Below the pieces are notes generated by a model. The model was given only the letters and a program-made list of their open reading frames with translations. It had not been told where the DNA came from and did no database searches. From NCBI RefSeq assembly GCF_003600685.1, contig NZ_CP032084.1, positions 5,332,001 to 5,396,000 of the forward strand: a stretch of DNA of 64,000 nt, in the 5' to 3' direction. This document shows positions 29,553-38,421 of this stretch, piece after piece. Within the stretch, counting starts at the first letter, position 1. Each line of letters begins with the position of its first letter. Source of the stretch: Achromobacter sp. B7. GTDB taxonomy: Bacteria; Pseudomonadota; Gammaproteobacteria; Burkholderiales; Burkholderiaceae_B. The position numbers and the translations under genes are program-made.

Positions 29553-30446
29553 CTAGCCCAGCGCCGTGTCCAGCAACATCATCAGCACAAAGCCCAGCAT
29601 CAGCCCGCACGTGGCGTAGACCTCGTGCCCCTTGCGGTGCGATTCGGGAATGATCTCGTGGCTGATGACAAACAGCATGGCGCCCGCCGCAAAGCCCAGC
29701 CCCCAGGGCAGCAGCAAGACGGACCAGCCGACGATGGCGGCGCCCAGCACCGCGCCCAACGGTTCGACCAGCCCCGACAACATGCCTAGCGCCACGGCGA
29801 AGGCCCGCTTATAGCCGGCGGCCAACAGCGCCACCGCGACAACCATCCCCTCGGGAATGTCCTGGATCGCGATGCCCGTGGCCAGCGCGGTGCCCGCCAC
29901 CGGATCGCCCCCCGCGTAACCCACGCCGATGGCCAGGCCTTCGGGCAGGTTGTGCAGCGTGATGGCGATAACGAACAACCAGGCGCGCCGCATGCGGCGC
30001 GCCTCGATGCCTTCGCGGCCCTTGATGAAATGTTCGTGCGGCAGCGTGCGGTCCATGATGAGCAGCACCGCCGCGCCCAGCAGAATGGCCGCCCCCACCG
30101 TCAGGCCCGCGCCCCAGCGGCCCATGCCCTGGCTTTCGGCCGCCGCGATGCCCGGCACCACCAGGGAAAACGCGCTGGCCGCCAGCATGACGCCCGCGCC
30201 GAACCCGAACATGCTGTCCTGGACCTTTTGCGGGATGGTGCGGGCGAACAGGATGGGCACGGTGCCCAGCGCGGTGGCGCCGGCCGCTACCAGCCCGCCC
30301 AGCAGGGCGTCGGCCACGTGCGGCGCGCGCACGTCCAGGTACGCCCACAGCTGGTGCATCGCCAGGCAGGACACCAGCACGGCCAGGGTCCAGACGCTGA
30401 TGCTGGTGGCCGCGGGACGCACGCGGTGACGGCTGAATGTGTTCAT
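29553..30446 (-). CDS. ZIP family divalent metal transporter (BbZIP-like)
   Basis: This 297-aa inner-membrane ZIP protein has eight predicted helices. Metal-site motifs are intact: TLHNLPEGLAIGVG in helix 4 and IQDIPEGMVVA in helix 5, plus HEIIPESHRKGHE near the end. It closely recalls the structurally studied Bordetella ZIP transporter, ending in the same LMMLLDTALG. Zn, Fe, Mn or Cd are possible cargos. The chosen start (30444-30446) has GGAGG upstream; a longer frame overlaps the sodA end. It follows sodA by 29 bases, so the two are likely cotranscribed. Confidence 0.9.
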   Translation of the reverse strand: MNTFSRHRVRPAATSISVWTLAVLVSCLAMHQLWAYLDVRAPHVADALLGGLVAAGATALGTVPILFARTIPQKVQDSMFGFGAGVMLAASAFSLVVPGIAAAESQGMGRWGAGLTVGAAILLGAAVLLIMDRTLPHEHFIKGREGIEARRMRRAWLFVIAITLHNLPEGLAIGVGYAGGDPVAGTALATGIAIQDIPEGMVVAVALLAAGYKRAFAVALGMLSGLVEPLGAVLGAAIVGWSVLLLPWGLGFAAGAMLFVISHEIIPESHRKGHEVYATCGLMLGFVLMMLLDTALG

Positions 30447-30475
30447 GGGGCCGATGCCTCCATCACAAAGCGGGC

Positions 30476-31090
30476 TTAACCCTTTGCGGCCGCATAACGG
30501 CGCGCCACCTCGGGCCAATTCACGACATTGTAGAAGGCGCCAATGTATTCAGGGCGACGGTTTTGGTACTTGAGGTAATAGGCGTGTTCCCAGACGTCCA
30601 GGCCCAGGATCGGCGTATTGCCGTGCATCAGAGGGCTGTCCTGATTGGCGCTGCTTTCCACCACCAGCTTGCCGGCCGGCGTGACCGAGAGCCAGGCCCA
30701 GCCGCTGCCAAAGCGGGTCAGGGCCGCTTTGGTGAAGGCCTCGCGGAAGGCGGCCAGGCCACCCAGTTCGGATTCGATAGCGGCGGCCAGCGCGCCATCG
30801 GGTTCACCACCGCCCTGGGGCGACATCACGGACCAGAACAAGCTGTGGTTGGCGTGGCCGCCGCCATGGTTGCGCACCGCGCCGCGTATGGCTTGCGGCA
30901 ATTGGTCCAGCCGCGCGACCAGGGCTTCAACGGGTTCTTCCGTGCTGATGCCGGCGCCATCCAGCGCCGCGTTCAGGCTGGTGACGTAGGTTTGATGATG
31001 CTTGCTGTAGTGAATCTCCATCGTCATGGCGTCGATGTGAGGCTCCAGGGCGTCGTAGGCGTAGGGCAGCGTCGGAAGGGTGTAGGGCAT
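30476..31090 (-). CDS. sodA: Superoxide dismutase, Mn type
   Basis: SodA dismutates superoxide. The 204-aa chain starts [20 protein letters not shown]. Metal ligands are His27, His82 (GGHANH), Asp165 and His169 (DVWEHAYYL). The outer-sphere Gln is at 150 (SSANQDSPL) and the N-terminal partner is not Gln, which is the Mn-type pattern rather than the Fe type. The ATG at 31088-31090 was chosen over a 36-residue upstream extension. A ZIP transporter gene follows immediately, and an AT-rich, Fur-box-like stretch lies upstream, matching the known iron control of Bordetella sodA. Confidence 0.93.
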   Translation of the reverse strand: MPYTLPTLPYAYDALEPHIDAMTMEIHYSKHHQTYVTSLNAALDGAGISTEEPVEALVARLDQLPQAIRGAVRNHGGGHANHSLFWSVMSPQGGGEPDGALAAAIESELGGLAAFREAFTKAALTRFGSGWAWLSVTPAGKLVVESSANQDSPLMHGNTPILGLDVWEHAYYLKYQNRRPEYIGAFYNVVNWPEVARRYAAAKG

Positions 31091-31194
31091 GAGCGTCTCC
31101 GTGGGACTCGCCTGTTCCGAGGGAACGGCGACAGTCGATGATCGAAGGTCGGGGCCGAGGGCCAAAGAACGGCCGGCGACAGCCAAGACAGGAA

Positions 31195-31235
31195 ACACAA
31201 ATGATATGTATTTTTATTTGATAAAACAATGATGA
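31195..31235 (-). promoter_or_regulatory. AT-rich sodA promoter region with Fur-box-like sequence
   Basis: The strongly AT-rich patch AAATGATATGTATTTTTATT (about 31199-31218), followed by TTGATAAAACA, stands out against the 65-70% GC background. It matches roughly 11 of 19 Fur consensus positions, so it is suggestive only. It lies about 110 bases upstream of the sodA start. Confidence 0.35.
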
Positions 31236-31295
31236 TGTGGCGTTGCGCAATTACTGCGCGATCATCGCGTCATCACGACCTTGAAAACTGCGCTC

Positions 31296-32498
31296 TTACA
31301 GCGCCTTGCCGCAGGCCACGCCGGAGGCCCAGGCCCATTGGAAGTTGTAGCCGCCCAGCCAGCCGGTCACATCCACGGCTTCGCCGATGAAGTACAGCCC
31401 GGGCGTGGTTTTGGCTTGCATGGATTTCTGGTCCAGGCCGCGCGTGTCGACGCCGCCGCGCATCACTTCGGCTTTCTTGTAGCCGGCGGTGCCGCTGGGC
31501 ACCAGCGTCCATTGGTGGATGTCTTGAGCCAGCGCGCGCAGCGTTTTGTCGGGCGCGTCGGCCAGGCGCATCGCGGCCAGGCCGGGCTTGCCGCCCTGCT
31601 CTGCCAGATGCAGCCAGCGATCGGCCAGGCGCTTGGGCCACAGGCCCGCCAGCACGGTATGCAGCTGCTGCCGGTTGCCCGACTTGGACGCCAGCAATTC
31701 TTCGGCCAGGTCGCGGCCCGGTGCCAGGTCGATCACGATGGGTTCGCCCGGCTTCCAGTAGCTGGAAATTTGCAGGATGCCCGGGCCTGAGAGGCCGCGA
31801 TGGGTAAACAGCAGGTCTTCCAGGAATTCACCCCGCGCCTTGCCCTGCCCCGTCTCCAGGCCCACTTCCAGCGCCACGCCCGACAGCTCGGACAGCGGCT
31901 GCCATTGTGCGGAGTCAAAGGTCAGCGGTACCAACGCGGGTCGCGGCTCGACGACTTTCAAGCCGAATTGGCGCGCGATCTTCAGGCCGAAGTCGGTGGC
32001 GCCCAGCTGCGGAATCGCCATGCCGCCCGTGGCCACGACCAGCTTGGCCGCGCGGATCACGCCCTGGCTGGTGCGCAGTTCGAAGCCCTGCTCGCCATGG
32101 CCGATATCGGCCACCGAACAGCCCATGCGCCATTGCACATCGCCCGCGTCGCACTCGGCGCGCAGCATGTTGATGATGGATTCGCTGGAATCGTTGCAGA
32201 ACAGCTGGCCACGGTGTTTCTCGTGCCAGGCGATATGGTGGCGCTTCATCAGCGCCAGAAAATCCTGCGGCGTGTAAGCCGACAGTGCCGAGCGGCAGAA
32301 ATGCGGGTTTTCGGACAGAAAATTGGCGGGCCCGGTCCCGATGTTGGTGAAGTTGCAGCGGCCACCGCCGGAGATGCGGATTTTTTCGGCCAGGCGCTCG
32401 GCATGGTCGACCAGCACCACGCGCAAGCCGCGCTGCCCGGCCACCGCTGCACACATCATGCCAGCGGCGCCGGCGCCGAGGACGGCTACATCAAACAT
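31296..32498 (-). CDS. HI0933/YhiN (BaiN-like) flavoprotein, NAD(P)/FAD-dependent oxidoreductase
   Basis: This 400-aa FAD protein begins MFDVAVLGAGAAGMMCA, the dinucleotide loop, followed by RISGGGRCNFTN which is the HI0933 family signature. The C-terminal region has GLYFIGEAVDVTGWLGGYNFQWAWASG, also diagnostic. Family members reduce unsaturated or bile-acid-type substrates, but most have no known reaction. The ATG at 32496-32498 has CTGGAG upstream; it removes 14 upstream residues. It follows the decarboxylase gene on the same strand, 23 bases apart, so cotranscription is likely. Confidence 0.88.
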   Translation of the reverse strand: MFDVAVLGAGAAGMMCAAVAGQRGLRVVLVDHAERLAEKIRISGGGRCNFTNIGTGPANFLSENPHFCRSALSAYTPQDFLALMKRHHIAWHEKHRGQLFCNDSSESIINMLRAECDAGDVQWRMGCSVADIGHGEQGFELRTSQGVIRAAKLVVATGGMAIPQLGATDFGLKIARQFGLKVVEPRPALVPLTFDSAQWQPLSELSGVALEVGLETGQGKARGEFLEDLLFTHRGLSGPGILQISSYWKPGEPIVIDLAPGRDLAEELLASKSGNRQQLHTVLAGLWPKRLADRWLHLAEQGGKPGLAAMRLADAPDKTLRALAQDIHQWTLVPSGTAGYKKAEVMRGGVDTRGLDQKSMQAKTTPGLYFIGEAVDVTGWLGGYNFQWAWASGVACGKAL

Positions 32499-32521
32499 CA
32501 GGACTCCAGACCCGCCGGGTC

Positions 32522-34783
32522 TTATTCTTCGATCAGGCAATCAACGTAGTAGCGCTTTTCGCCATCCGGACCCAGTTCGTCGGCCAGGCCGTGAATATAG
32601 GTTTCGAAGCCGGGGAAGCGCTCGTTGAATTCGCGCGCGAATTGCAGGTACTGCACGATCGTGCGGTTAAAGCGTTCGCCCGGAATCAACAGCGGAATGC
32701 CCGGGGGATACGGCGTCAACAGCACGCCCGTGACGCGGCCTTCCAGCTTGTCGATGTCGACACGCTCGACCTCGCGGTGCGCCATGCGCGCAAAGGCGTC
32801 CGACGGCTTCAGCGCCGGCACCATGTCGCTCAGGTACATCTCGGTGGTCAGGCGGGCGACGTCGCGCGCACGGTAGGCTTCGTGGATTTCCTGGCACAGA
32901 TCGCGCAGGCCCATGCGTTCGTAGCGGCGATGCACGCGGCAGAAGTCGGGCAGGATGCGCCACAGCGGCTGGTTGCGATCGTAGTCGTCCTTGAACTGCT
33001 GCAACGCGGTCAACAGCGTGTTCCAGCGGCCCTTGGTAATGCCGATGGTGAACAGGATGAAGAACGAATACAGGCCGGTCTTTTCGACCACGACGCCGTG
33101 CTCGGTCAGGTACTTGGAGACCAGCGCGGCCGGGATACCCGTTTCGCCGAAGCTGCCCGACATGTCCAGCCCCGGCGTGATGACCGTGGCCTTGATCGGG
33201 TCCAGCATGTTGAAGCCTTCGGCCATTTCGCCGAAGCCGTGCCAGTGGTCGTTGGCTTCCAGGATCCATTCGTCGCGGTTGCCGATGCCTTCGGACACCA
33301 GGCGGTTCGGGCCCCAGACCTTGAACCACCAGTCGTTCTTGCCGAATTCGGATTCCACCTTGCGCATGGCGCGGCGGAAGTCCAGCGCTTCGCGGATGCT
33401 TTCCTCGACCAGCGCGGTGCCACCGGGCGGCTCCATCATGGCGGCGGCCACGTCGCACGACGCGATGATCGCGTACTGCGGCGAGGTCGACGTGTGCATC
33501 AGGTACGCCTCGTTGAAGACGTTGCGGTCCAGCTTGCGGGTCTCGGATTCCTGCACGATGATCTGCGAAGCCTGCGAAATGCCGGCCAGCAACTTGTGCG
33601 TGGAGTGCGTGGCGAAGACCATCGCGTCCTGGCTGCGCGGGCGGTCCTGGCCGATGGCGTGCATGTCCTGGTAGAACTCGTGGAACGAGGCGTGCGGCAG
33701 CCAGGCTTCGTCAAAGTGCAGCGTATCGACATAGCTGCCCAGCTGCTCCTTGATCATTTCCACGTTGTAGATGACGCCGTCGTACGTGCTTTGCGTCAGC
33801 GTCAGGATGCGCGGATTCTTGTTCACCGCTTCGCGCGCGAAGGGGTTGGCCTCGATCTTCTTGCGGATGTTGTCCGGGTGGAATTCTTCCAGCGGAATCG
33901 GGCCGATGATGCCCAGGTGGTTGCGCGTGGGGCGCAGGAACACCGGGATCGCGCCCGTCATCGTGATGGCGTGCAGGATCGACTTGTGGCAGTTGCGGTC
34001 CACCACGACCACGTCGCCGGCGGCCACGTTGGCGTGCCACACGACCTTGTTGGACGTGGACGTGCCGTTGGTCACGAAAAAGCAGTGGTCGGCGTGGAAG
34101 ATGCGCGCGGCGTTCAGCTCGGACTCGGCCACGGGGCCGGTGTGGTCCAGCAACTGGCCCAGTTCGTCCACGGCGTTGCAGACGTCGGCGCGCAGCATGT
34201 TTTCACCGAAGAACTGGTGGAACATGCGGCCCACGGGGCTCTTCAGGAAGGCGACGCCGCCCGAGTGGCCCGGGCAGTGCCAGGAATACGAGCCGTCTTG
34301 CGCGTACTTGACCAGCTCGCGAAAGAACGGCGGCGGCAGCGAATCCACGTAGCTGCGCGCTTCGCGGATGATGTGGCGCGCCACGAATTCGGGGGTGTCC
34401 TCGAACATGTGGATGAAGCCGTGCAGTTCGCGCAGGATGTCGTTCGGAATGTGTTCCGACGTGCGCGTCTCGCCATACAGATAGATGGGGATGTCGGCGT
34501 TGCGAAAGCGCAGTTCGCCGATGAACATGCGCAGGTTCTTGATGGCGCTGGCCACGTCTTCGGGCGAGTCCACGTCGAACTCTTCATCGTCAATCGACAG
34601 GATGAAGGCGCTGGCCCGGCTTTGCTGTTGCGCGAACGAACTCAGGTCGCCATAGCTGGTCACCCCGATCACCTCGACGCCCTCGGCCTCGATCGCTTCA
34701 GATAAGGCACGAATACCCAAACCGGACGCGTTCTCGGAACGGTAGTCCTCGTCGATGATGAAAATGGGGAAGCGAAATTTCAT
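32522..34783 (-). CDS. Orn/Lys/Arg decarboxylase, biodegradative fold-type I PLP enzyme
   Basis: This 753-aa enzyme decarboxylates a basic amino acid to its polyamine precursor. It has the N-terminal response-regulator-like wing domain (residues 1-130), the large PLP domain with SWHCPGHSGG (167-176), HFDEAWLPHASFH and the PLP lysine Lys397 in ATHSTHKLLAG, and the C-terminal domain. Length and layout match AdiA/CadA/SpeC. Arginine versus lysine versus ornithine preference cannot be decided here; Bordetella relatives are usually called arginine decarboxylases. It may serve acid resistance or polyamine synthesis. The BaiN-like gene lies just downstream. Confidence 0.9.
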   Translation of the reverse strand: MKFRFPIFIIDEDYRSENASGLGIRALSEAIEAEGVEVIGVTSYGDLSSFAQQQSRASAFILSIDDEEFDVDSPEDVASAIKNLRMFIGELRFRNADIPIYLYGETRTSEHIPNDILRELHGFIHMFEDTPEFVARHIIREARSYVDSLPPPFFRELVKYAQDGSYSWHCPGHSGGVAFLKSPVGRMFHQFFGENMLRADVCNAVDELGQLLDHTGPVAESELNAARIFHADHCFFVTNGTSTSNKVVWHANVAAGDVVVVDRNCHKSILHAITMTGAIPVFLRPTRNHLGIIGPIPLEEFHPDNIRKKIEANPFAREAVNKNPRILTLTQSTYDGVIYNVEMIKEQLGSYVDTLHFDEAWLPHASFHEFYQDMHAIGQDRPRSQDAMVFATHSTHKLLAGISQASQIIVQESETRKLDRNVFNEAYLMHTSTSPQYAIIASCDVAAAMMEPPGGTALVEESIREALDFRRAMRKVESEFGKNDWWFKVWGPNRLVSEGIGNRDEWILEANDHWHGFGEMAEGFNMLDPIKATVITPGLDMSGSFGETGIPAALVSKYLTEHGVVVEKTGLYSFFILFTIGITKGRWNTLLTALQQFKDDYDRNQPLWRILPDFCRVHRRYERMGLRDLCQEIHEAYRARDVARLTTEMYLSDMVPALKPSDAFARMAHREVERVDIDKLEGRVTGVLLTPYPPGIPLLIPGERFNRTIVQYLQFAREFNERFPGFETYIHGLADELGPDGEKRYYVDCLIEE

Positions 34784-35024
34784 GCAGGCGCTCCTGGGGG
34801 CATGGCGGGTTCGGTCGCATAACGCGGCGCGAGTGTACTGCTAGTAAAAATCCGCCTGATGACAGACGGCGCGAGCCCCCGCCCAACAGGCGGGAATGGC
34901 GGAATTGTAGGGCTGTTTTTCTTTCAGTCCTACGGGAAATCCCCAGATAGGCCGAACAGCCGTTGTCATCGCGCCAAAAGCCGGGCTTTCAGCACAGCGA
35001 CAGCAACGGCGGCACGGAGCAAAC

Positions 35025-35477
35025 CTAGCGGATGGTGCGGGCTTCGCCGGCTTCCAATGCCAAGGTGAACTGCTCGAAGTAGGCGGGGATGGACTCGGTG
35101 GCCCCGTCCCGGATCCGGCGTTCTACCTTGGCGATGGCGCCAAAGCAGACTTCGGCCCCGGGTTCGCCACAGACGAGCACGACCGGGTCTTCGTCGTCGC
35201 AGACCTCGTACAGCCCGCCATGCGCCCGGCGTCCAACCTCGTAGAGGTAGGCGGCGGCGCCAACGGTTTGCATGGGGGTAAGCGGCAAGGTGCCCAGGCG
35301 GGCGGCTTCCAGCGCGGTATCGAGCGCGTGGATGCTGGACAGGGAGTAGTCCAATATGGCGCCGGTGGATTCGGCGGCTTGTACAAAGTCTTGCGCGGCG
35401 TCTGCCACCCGTTCGACAAATGCGTCCTGCACTTCATCAAGGGTGGCTTCCTGGTTTGTCTTGAGGAAACCGAACAT
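35025..35477 (-). CDS. Uncharacterised 150-aa protein
   Basis: I do not recognise this protein. It starts MFGFLKTNQEATLDEVQDAF and is acidic, with an N-terminal helix-rich half (EAAQ and ALEAARLG stretches) and a C-terminal half with VVLVCGEPGAEVCFGAIAKVERRIRDG. No signal peptide or membrane helix is seen. Coding character is good (GC-rich third positions and GGAGCC before ATG at 35477). It is divergent from a GNAT gene; two facing TATAAT boxes lie between them. Confidence 0.65.
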   Translation of the reverse strand: MFGFLKTNQEATLDEVQDAFVERVADAAQDFVQAAESTGAILDYSLSSIHALDTALEAARLGTLPLTPMQTVGAAAYLYEVGRRAHGGLYEVCDDEDPVVLVCGEPGAEVCFGAIAKVERRIRDGATESIPAYFEQFTLALEAGEARTIR

Positions 35478-35517
35478 CGTTGGCTCCTTTGTGAAAACCG
35501 CAAGCGGCAATAGGGCC

Positions 35518-35544
35518 ATTATAGGCAAGCGTGTTACCTATAAT
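35518..35544. promoter_or_regulatory. Back-to-back -10 boxes for the divergent 35025/35591 genes
   Basis: Two perfect TATAAT boxes lie 21 bases apart, one on each strand: plus at 35539-35544, and minus at 35518-35523. They can serve both divergent genes and could compete for polymerase. The -35 boxes are weak. Confidence 0.5.
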
Positions 35545-35590
35545 CGGCGGGAAACCCCTCAACGTTTCCTATTCCCAACACTTGCCGCCC

Positions 35591-36109
35591 ATGACCGCAC
35601 CGCTAGTCAGACGCCTGACCGCCCGTGACGCCCCGTCACTACGACGTTTGCGCCTGGACGCCCTGATTGAAACGCCGGAATCGTTCGGATCGAGTTACGA
35701 AGAGGAACACACGCTGACACTGGACGACATCAAAGGCTGGGTCACGCCGCAGGACGACAGCGCGATGTTCGGGGTGTTCGTGGGTGATGACCTGGTGGGC
35801 ATCATCGGCGTGGGCCGCCAGCGCAAGTTGAAGATGCGGCACAAGGCGCATATCTGGAGCGTGTACGTCGCGCCCGAACAGCGTGGCCACGGGCTGGGGC
35901 GGCTCTTGTTGCAAGCCGCCATCGCGCATGCCCGCACCATGCGCGGCATACGTCAGGTGCAGCTAAGCGTCACGTCCAACAACACGTCGGCCGCCGCCTT
36001 GTATGCCGGCCTGGGCTTCGTGGAATACGGGCGCGAACGCGAGGCGCTATGCGTCAATGACCAGCTTTACGACGAAACGCTGATGGCGCTGCCGTTGGCG
36101 GAAAAGTAA
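35591..36109 (+). CDS. GNAT family N-acetyltransferase
   Basis: This 172-aa acetyltransferase has the acetyl-CoA loop in PEQRGHGLGRLLLQAAIAHAR and C-terminal LSVTSNNTSAAALYAGLGFVEYGRE, standard for GNAT motif A and B. The first ATG of the domain (35591) is favoured; an upstream extension of 20 residues has no likeness. RBS is weak. The substrate is unknown. It converges with the downstream diguanylate cyclase gene, 22 bases from its stop. Confidence 0.88.
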   Translation: MTAPLVRRLTARDAPSLRRLRLDALIETPESFGSSYEEEHTLTLDDIKGWVTPQDDSAMFGVFVGDDLVGIIGVGRQRKLKMRHKAHIWSVYVAPEQRGHGLGRLLLQAAIAHARTMRGIRQVQLSVTSNNTSAAALYAGLGFVEYGREREALCVNDQLYDETLMALPLAEK

Positions 36110-36131
36110 ACGACAAAGCGGGCGGAGCGCC

Positions 36132-37424
36132 CTACGCCGCCGCCCCGCGCCGCCGCGTGCCGTGGGCGCACACCTGATTGCGGCCACCGTCCTTGGCCTT
36201 GTACAGCGCCTGGTCGGCCGCCTTGATGACCGCGTCCGGCGCACGCAGCGCGTCGCCCCGCTCGGCCACGCCGATGCTTACCGTTACCCGCAGCGGACGC
36301 GGGTTGCGCGCACCGCGCGCACCGCGCCGGCGCTGGCCCAGTTGATCTGCCTTGGGTCGCGCGGGCTTGTCGCGCAGGCGCATCTGGTAGGCCTCGATTG
36401 CGCGGCGCACCGCTTCCAGGTGCGGCAGGCTTTCCGCCGCCGTCTTGCCCGGAAACACCAACGTGAATTCTTCGCCGCCGTAGCGATACGCCTGCCCACC
36501 GCCCGGCACGCGCCGCAGCTGCGACGCCACCATGCGCAGCACCTGGTCGCCCACGTCGTGCCCGTGCGTATCGTTGAATGCCTTGAAATGGTCCACGTCG
36601 GCCATCGCCAGCGTGTAGACGCGGCCCATGCGTTGCAGGCGTTCGTTCAGCGCGCGCCGGCCCGGCAAGCCGGTCAGCTCGTCGCGAAACGCCATGTGAA
36701 AGCCTTCGTGGGCCAGTGAAATGCACAGCGCCGTCAGCGCGGCGGCGGACATCAGGGCCAGTTCGATCGGATGCTGCGCGCCGCGCGGCAATGCCCACGC
36801 CATGCACACAAACCCCAACCATTGTCCGGCCTGTTGCGGGCGGCCATAACGCAGCAGCAACAGGGTCAGCGTCAGACCGGTGCCCAGCAACGCCACCAGC
36901 GCCTCGACCGGCACGCCAAGCCGCGCCAGCTTGCCTTGCAGGGCAAGCGTGCCAAACACTTCCACCAGCCCTTCTTTGCCGACCAGCGCAATGCCGGCCA
37001 TGCCGACGGCAATCAGGCCGATGCGCAGCGCCAGGTCCAACAGCATGCTGGATCGTTCGGCCCACAGCGCGTTGATGGTGTAGGCAATGGCCCACCACGC
37101 CAGCGCGGGGCCCAACGCCCATGGCGCCTCGCGCGCCAGCGTCGGCCATACCGCCGTGGCCGCCAGCACGCACAGCATCAGCGCCATGGTTTGCGAACGC
37201 TGATACATCAAACAGATGGCCGCGCCGATCAGCGCCATCACCCACGGCACGAACGGCACGATCAAGGTCAGCGCGGGCGGCCACTCGCGCCACAGCATCA
37301 GGCCTACCGCGGCGGCCACTGGCAACGCGGGGTAGAACAACAGGGGCAGCCAGGGGATATGGGGGTAACGCACGGTGGGGGCCTTGCTCGCTTGCAGAGA
37401 TGACGTCGCCAAATCGGCAAACAT
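36132..37424 (-). CDS. Membrane diguanylate cyclase (GGDEF)
   Basis: This 430-aa protein has about six to seven hydrophobic segments in residues 25-245 and a C-terminal GGDEF domain. The active-site loop reads YRYGGEEFTLVF (GGEEF, about residue 310), DVDHFKAFND binds the magnesium, and IGVAERGD-type strands follow. It should synthesise c-di-GMP. The insertion between GGEEF and the end (about residues 345-370, LRDKPARPKADQLGQRRRG) is longer than usual. AAAAGGA sits six bases before ATG. It is divergent from the VOC-GNAT gene. Confidence 0.9.
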   Translation of the reverse strand: MFADLATSSLQASKAPTVRYPHIPWLPLLFYPALPVAAAVGLMLWREWPPALTLIVPFVPWVMALIGAAICLMYQRSQTMALMLCVLAATAVWPTLAREAPWALGPALAWWAIAYTINALWAERSSMLLDLALRIGLIAVGMAGIALVGKEGLVEVFGTLALQGKLARLGVPVEALVALLGTGLTLTLLLLRYGRPQQAGQWLGFVCMAWALPRGAQHPIELALMSAAALTALCISLAHEGFHMAFRDELTGLPGRRALNERLQRMGRVYTLAMADVDHFKAFNDTHGHDVGDQVLRMVASQLRRVPGGGQAYRYGGEEFTLVFPGKTAAESLPHLEAVRRAIEAYQMRLRDKPARPKADQLGQRRRGARGARNPRPLRVTVSIGVAERGDALRAPDAVIKAADQALYKAKDGGRNQVCAHGTRRRGAAA

Positions 37425-37533
37425 ATATATCCTTTTTACGGTCGCCGGCGGGGGTTCTTTAGCGCGGTTACCGCTGTGTCGCCGGCCCCTGGCGCGCGTG
37501 ATATGTTTTCATCCCCGCCGAAGGAATGCCGCC

Positions 37534-38403
37534 ATGCAGCTGCTTGTGAATATCGATGTGCCCGATCTTGAACACGCCATCGTCTTCTACGAACGCGCCT
37601 TCGGGCTGACGCTGCACCGGCGGCTGGGGCCGAAAGCGGCTGAAATGCTGGGCGCCAACGCCCCCATCTATCTGCTGGAAAAGGCCGCTGGCACCACCGC
37701 GACGGGTGCGGCGGGTGCGGCAGGCGCGGCGGCGCCATCGCGCGATTACGCCCGCCATTGGACGCCCGTGCACCTGGACGTCGTCGTGCCCGACGTGGAC
37801 CGGGCCGTCGATCAGGCCGTAGCCGCCGGCGCCATCCTGGAAGGCCACGCTGCCACTCACGCCTGGGGCCGCATCGCGCACCTTAGCGACCCATATGGCC
37901 ACGGCATCTGCATCCTGCAATTCTTGGGACGCGGCTATGACGAAATCACGGGCGATCAGGTGCGCACCCTGCCCGTCTCGGCATCCGACTTCGATGCGCT
38001 GGCCGACATCCGCGTGCAGGCCATGCGCGACAGCCTGGAACGAGCGGGCAGATTCGACCCGGCGCGTGCCCGGGAACGGCTGCGCGCCAATTTCCACCCG
38101 GATTGCACCTGGTGGATCGAACATGCCGGAAAACGGGTGGGGTTCTATGCCCTGCGGCCGGACGGCCAGGGCCTGCGGCTGGACCACCTGTACCTCGCGC
38201 CCGCCGCGCAGGGACAGGGCCTGGGCGGCCGCGTCCTGCAACGGATTCTGGGTGACGCCGACAGCCAGGGGCTGCCGGTCAGTGTGGGCGCGCTGCGGGG
38301 CAGCGATTCGAACCGGTTTTATCGCCGGCACGGGTTTGTGCAGACGGCCGAGTCGGAATGGGATATCGACTACCTGCGCCCGGCGCCGGGGCTCGCGGGC
38401 TAA
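37534..38403 (+). CDS. VOC (glyoxalase-like) domain fused to a GNAT acetyltransferase
   Basis: The 289-aa protein has an N-terminal VOC superfamily domain (residues 1-130: MQLLVNIDVPDLEHAIVFYERAFGL, then HLDVVVPDVDRAVDQAVAAGA and LSDPYGHGICILQF) and a C-terminal GNAT domain (about 145-280: DHLYLAPAAQGQGLGGRVLQRI, then GSDSNRFYRRHGFV). An Ala-Gly-rich loop (TATGAAGAAGAAA) interrupts the VOC part near residue 55. Both halves look complete. A VOC-GNAT pairing in one chain is unusual and suggests antibiotic or metabolite modification, but no substrate can be named. ATG 37534 was chosen over a longer frame lacking homology. Confidence 0.78.
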   Translation: MQLLVNIDVPDLEHAIVFYERAFGLTLHRRLGPKAAEMLGANAPIYLLEKAAGTTATGAAGAAGAAAPSRDYARHWTPVHLDVVVPDVDRAVDQAVAAGAILEGHAATHAWGRIAHLSDPYGHGICILQFLGRGYDEITGDQVRTLPVSASDFDALADIRVQAMRDSLERAGRFDPARARERLRANFHPDCTWWIEHAGKRVGFYALRPDGQGLRLDHLYLAPAAQGQGLGGRVLQRILGDADSQGLPVSVGALRGSDSNRFYRRHGFVQTAESEWDIDYLRPAPGLAG

Positions 38404-38421
38404 GCCGCCAGCGCCGCCCGA

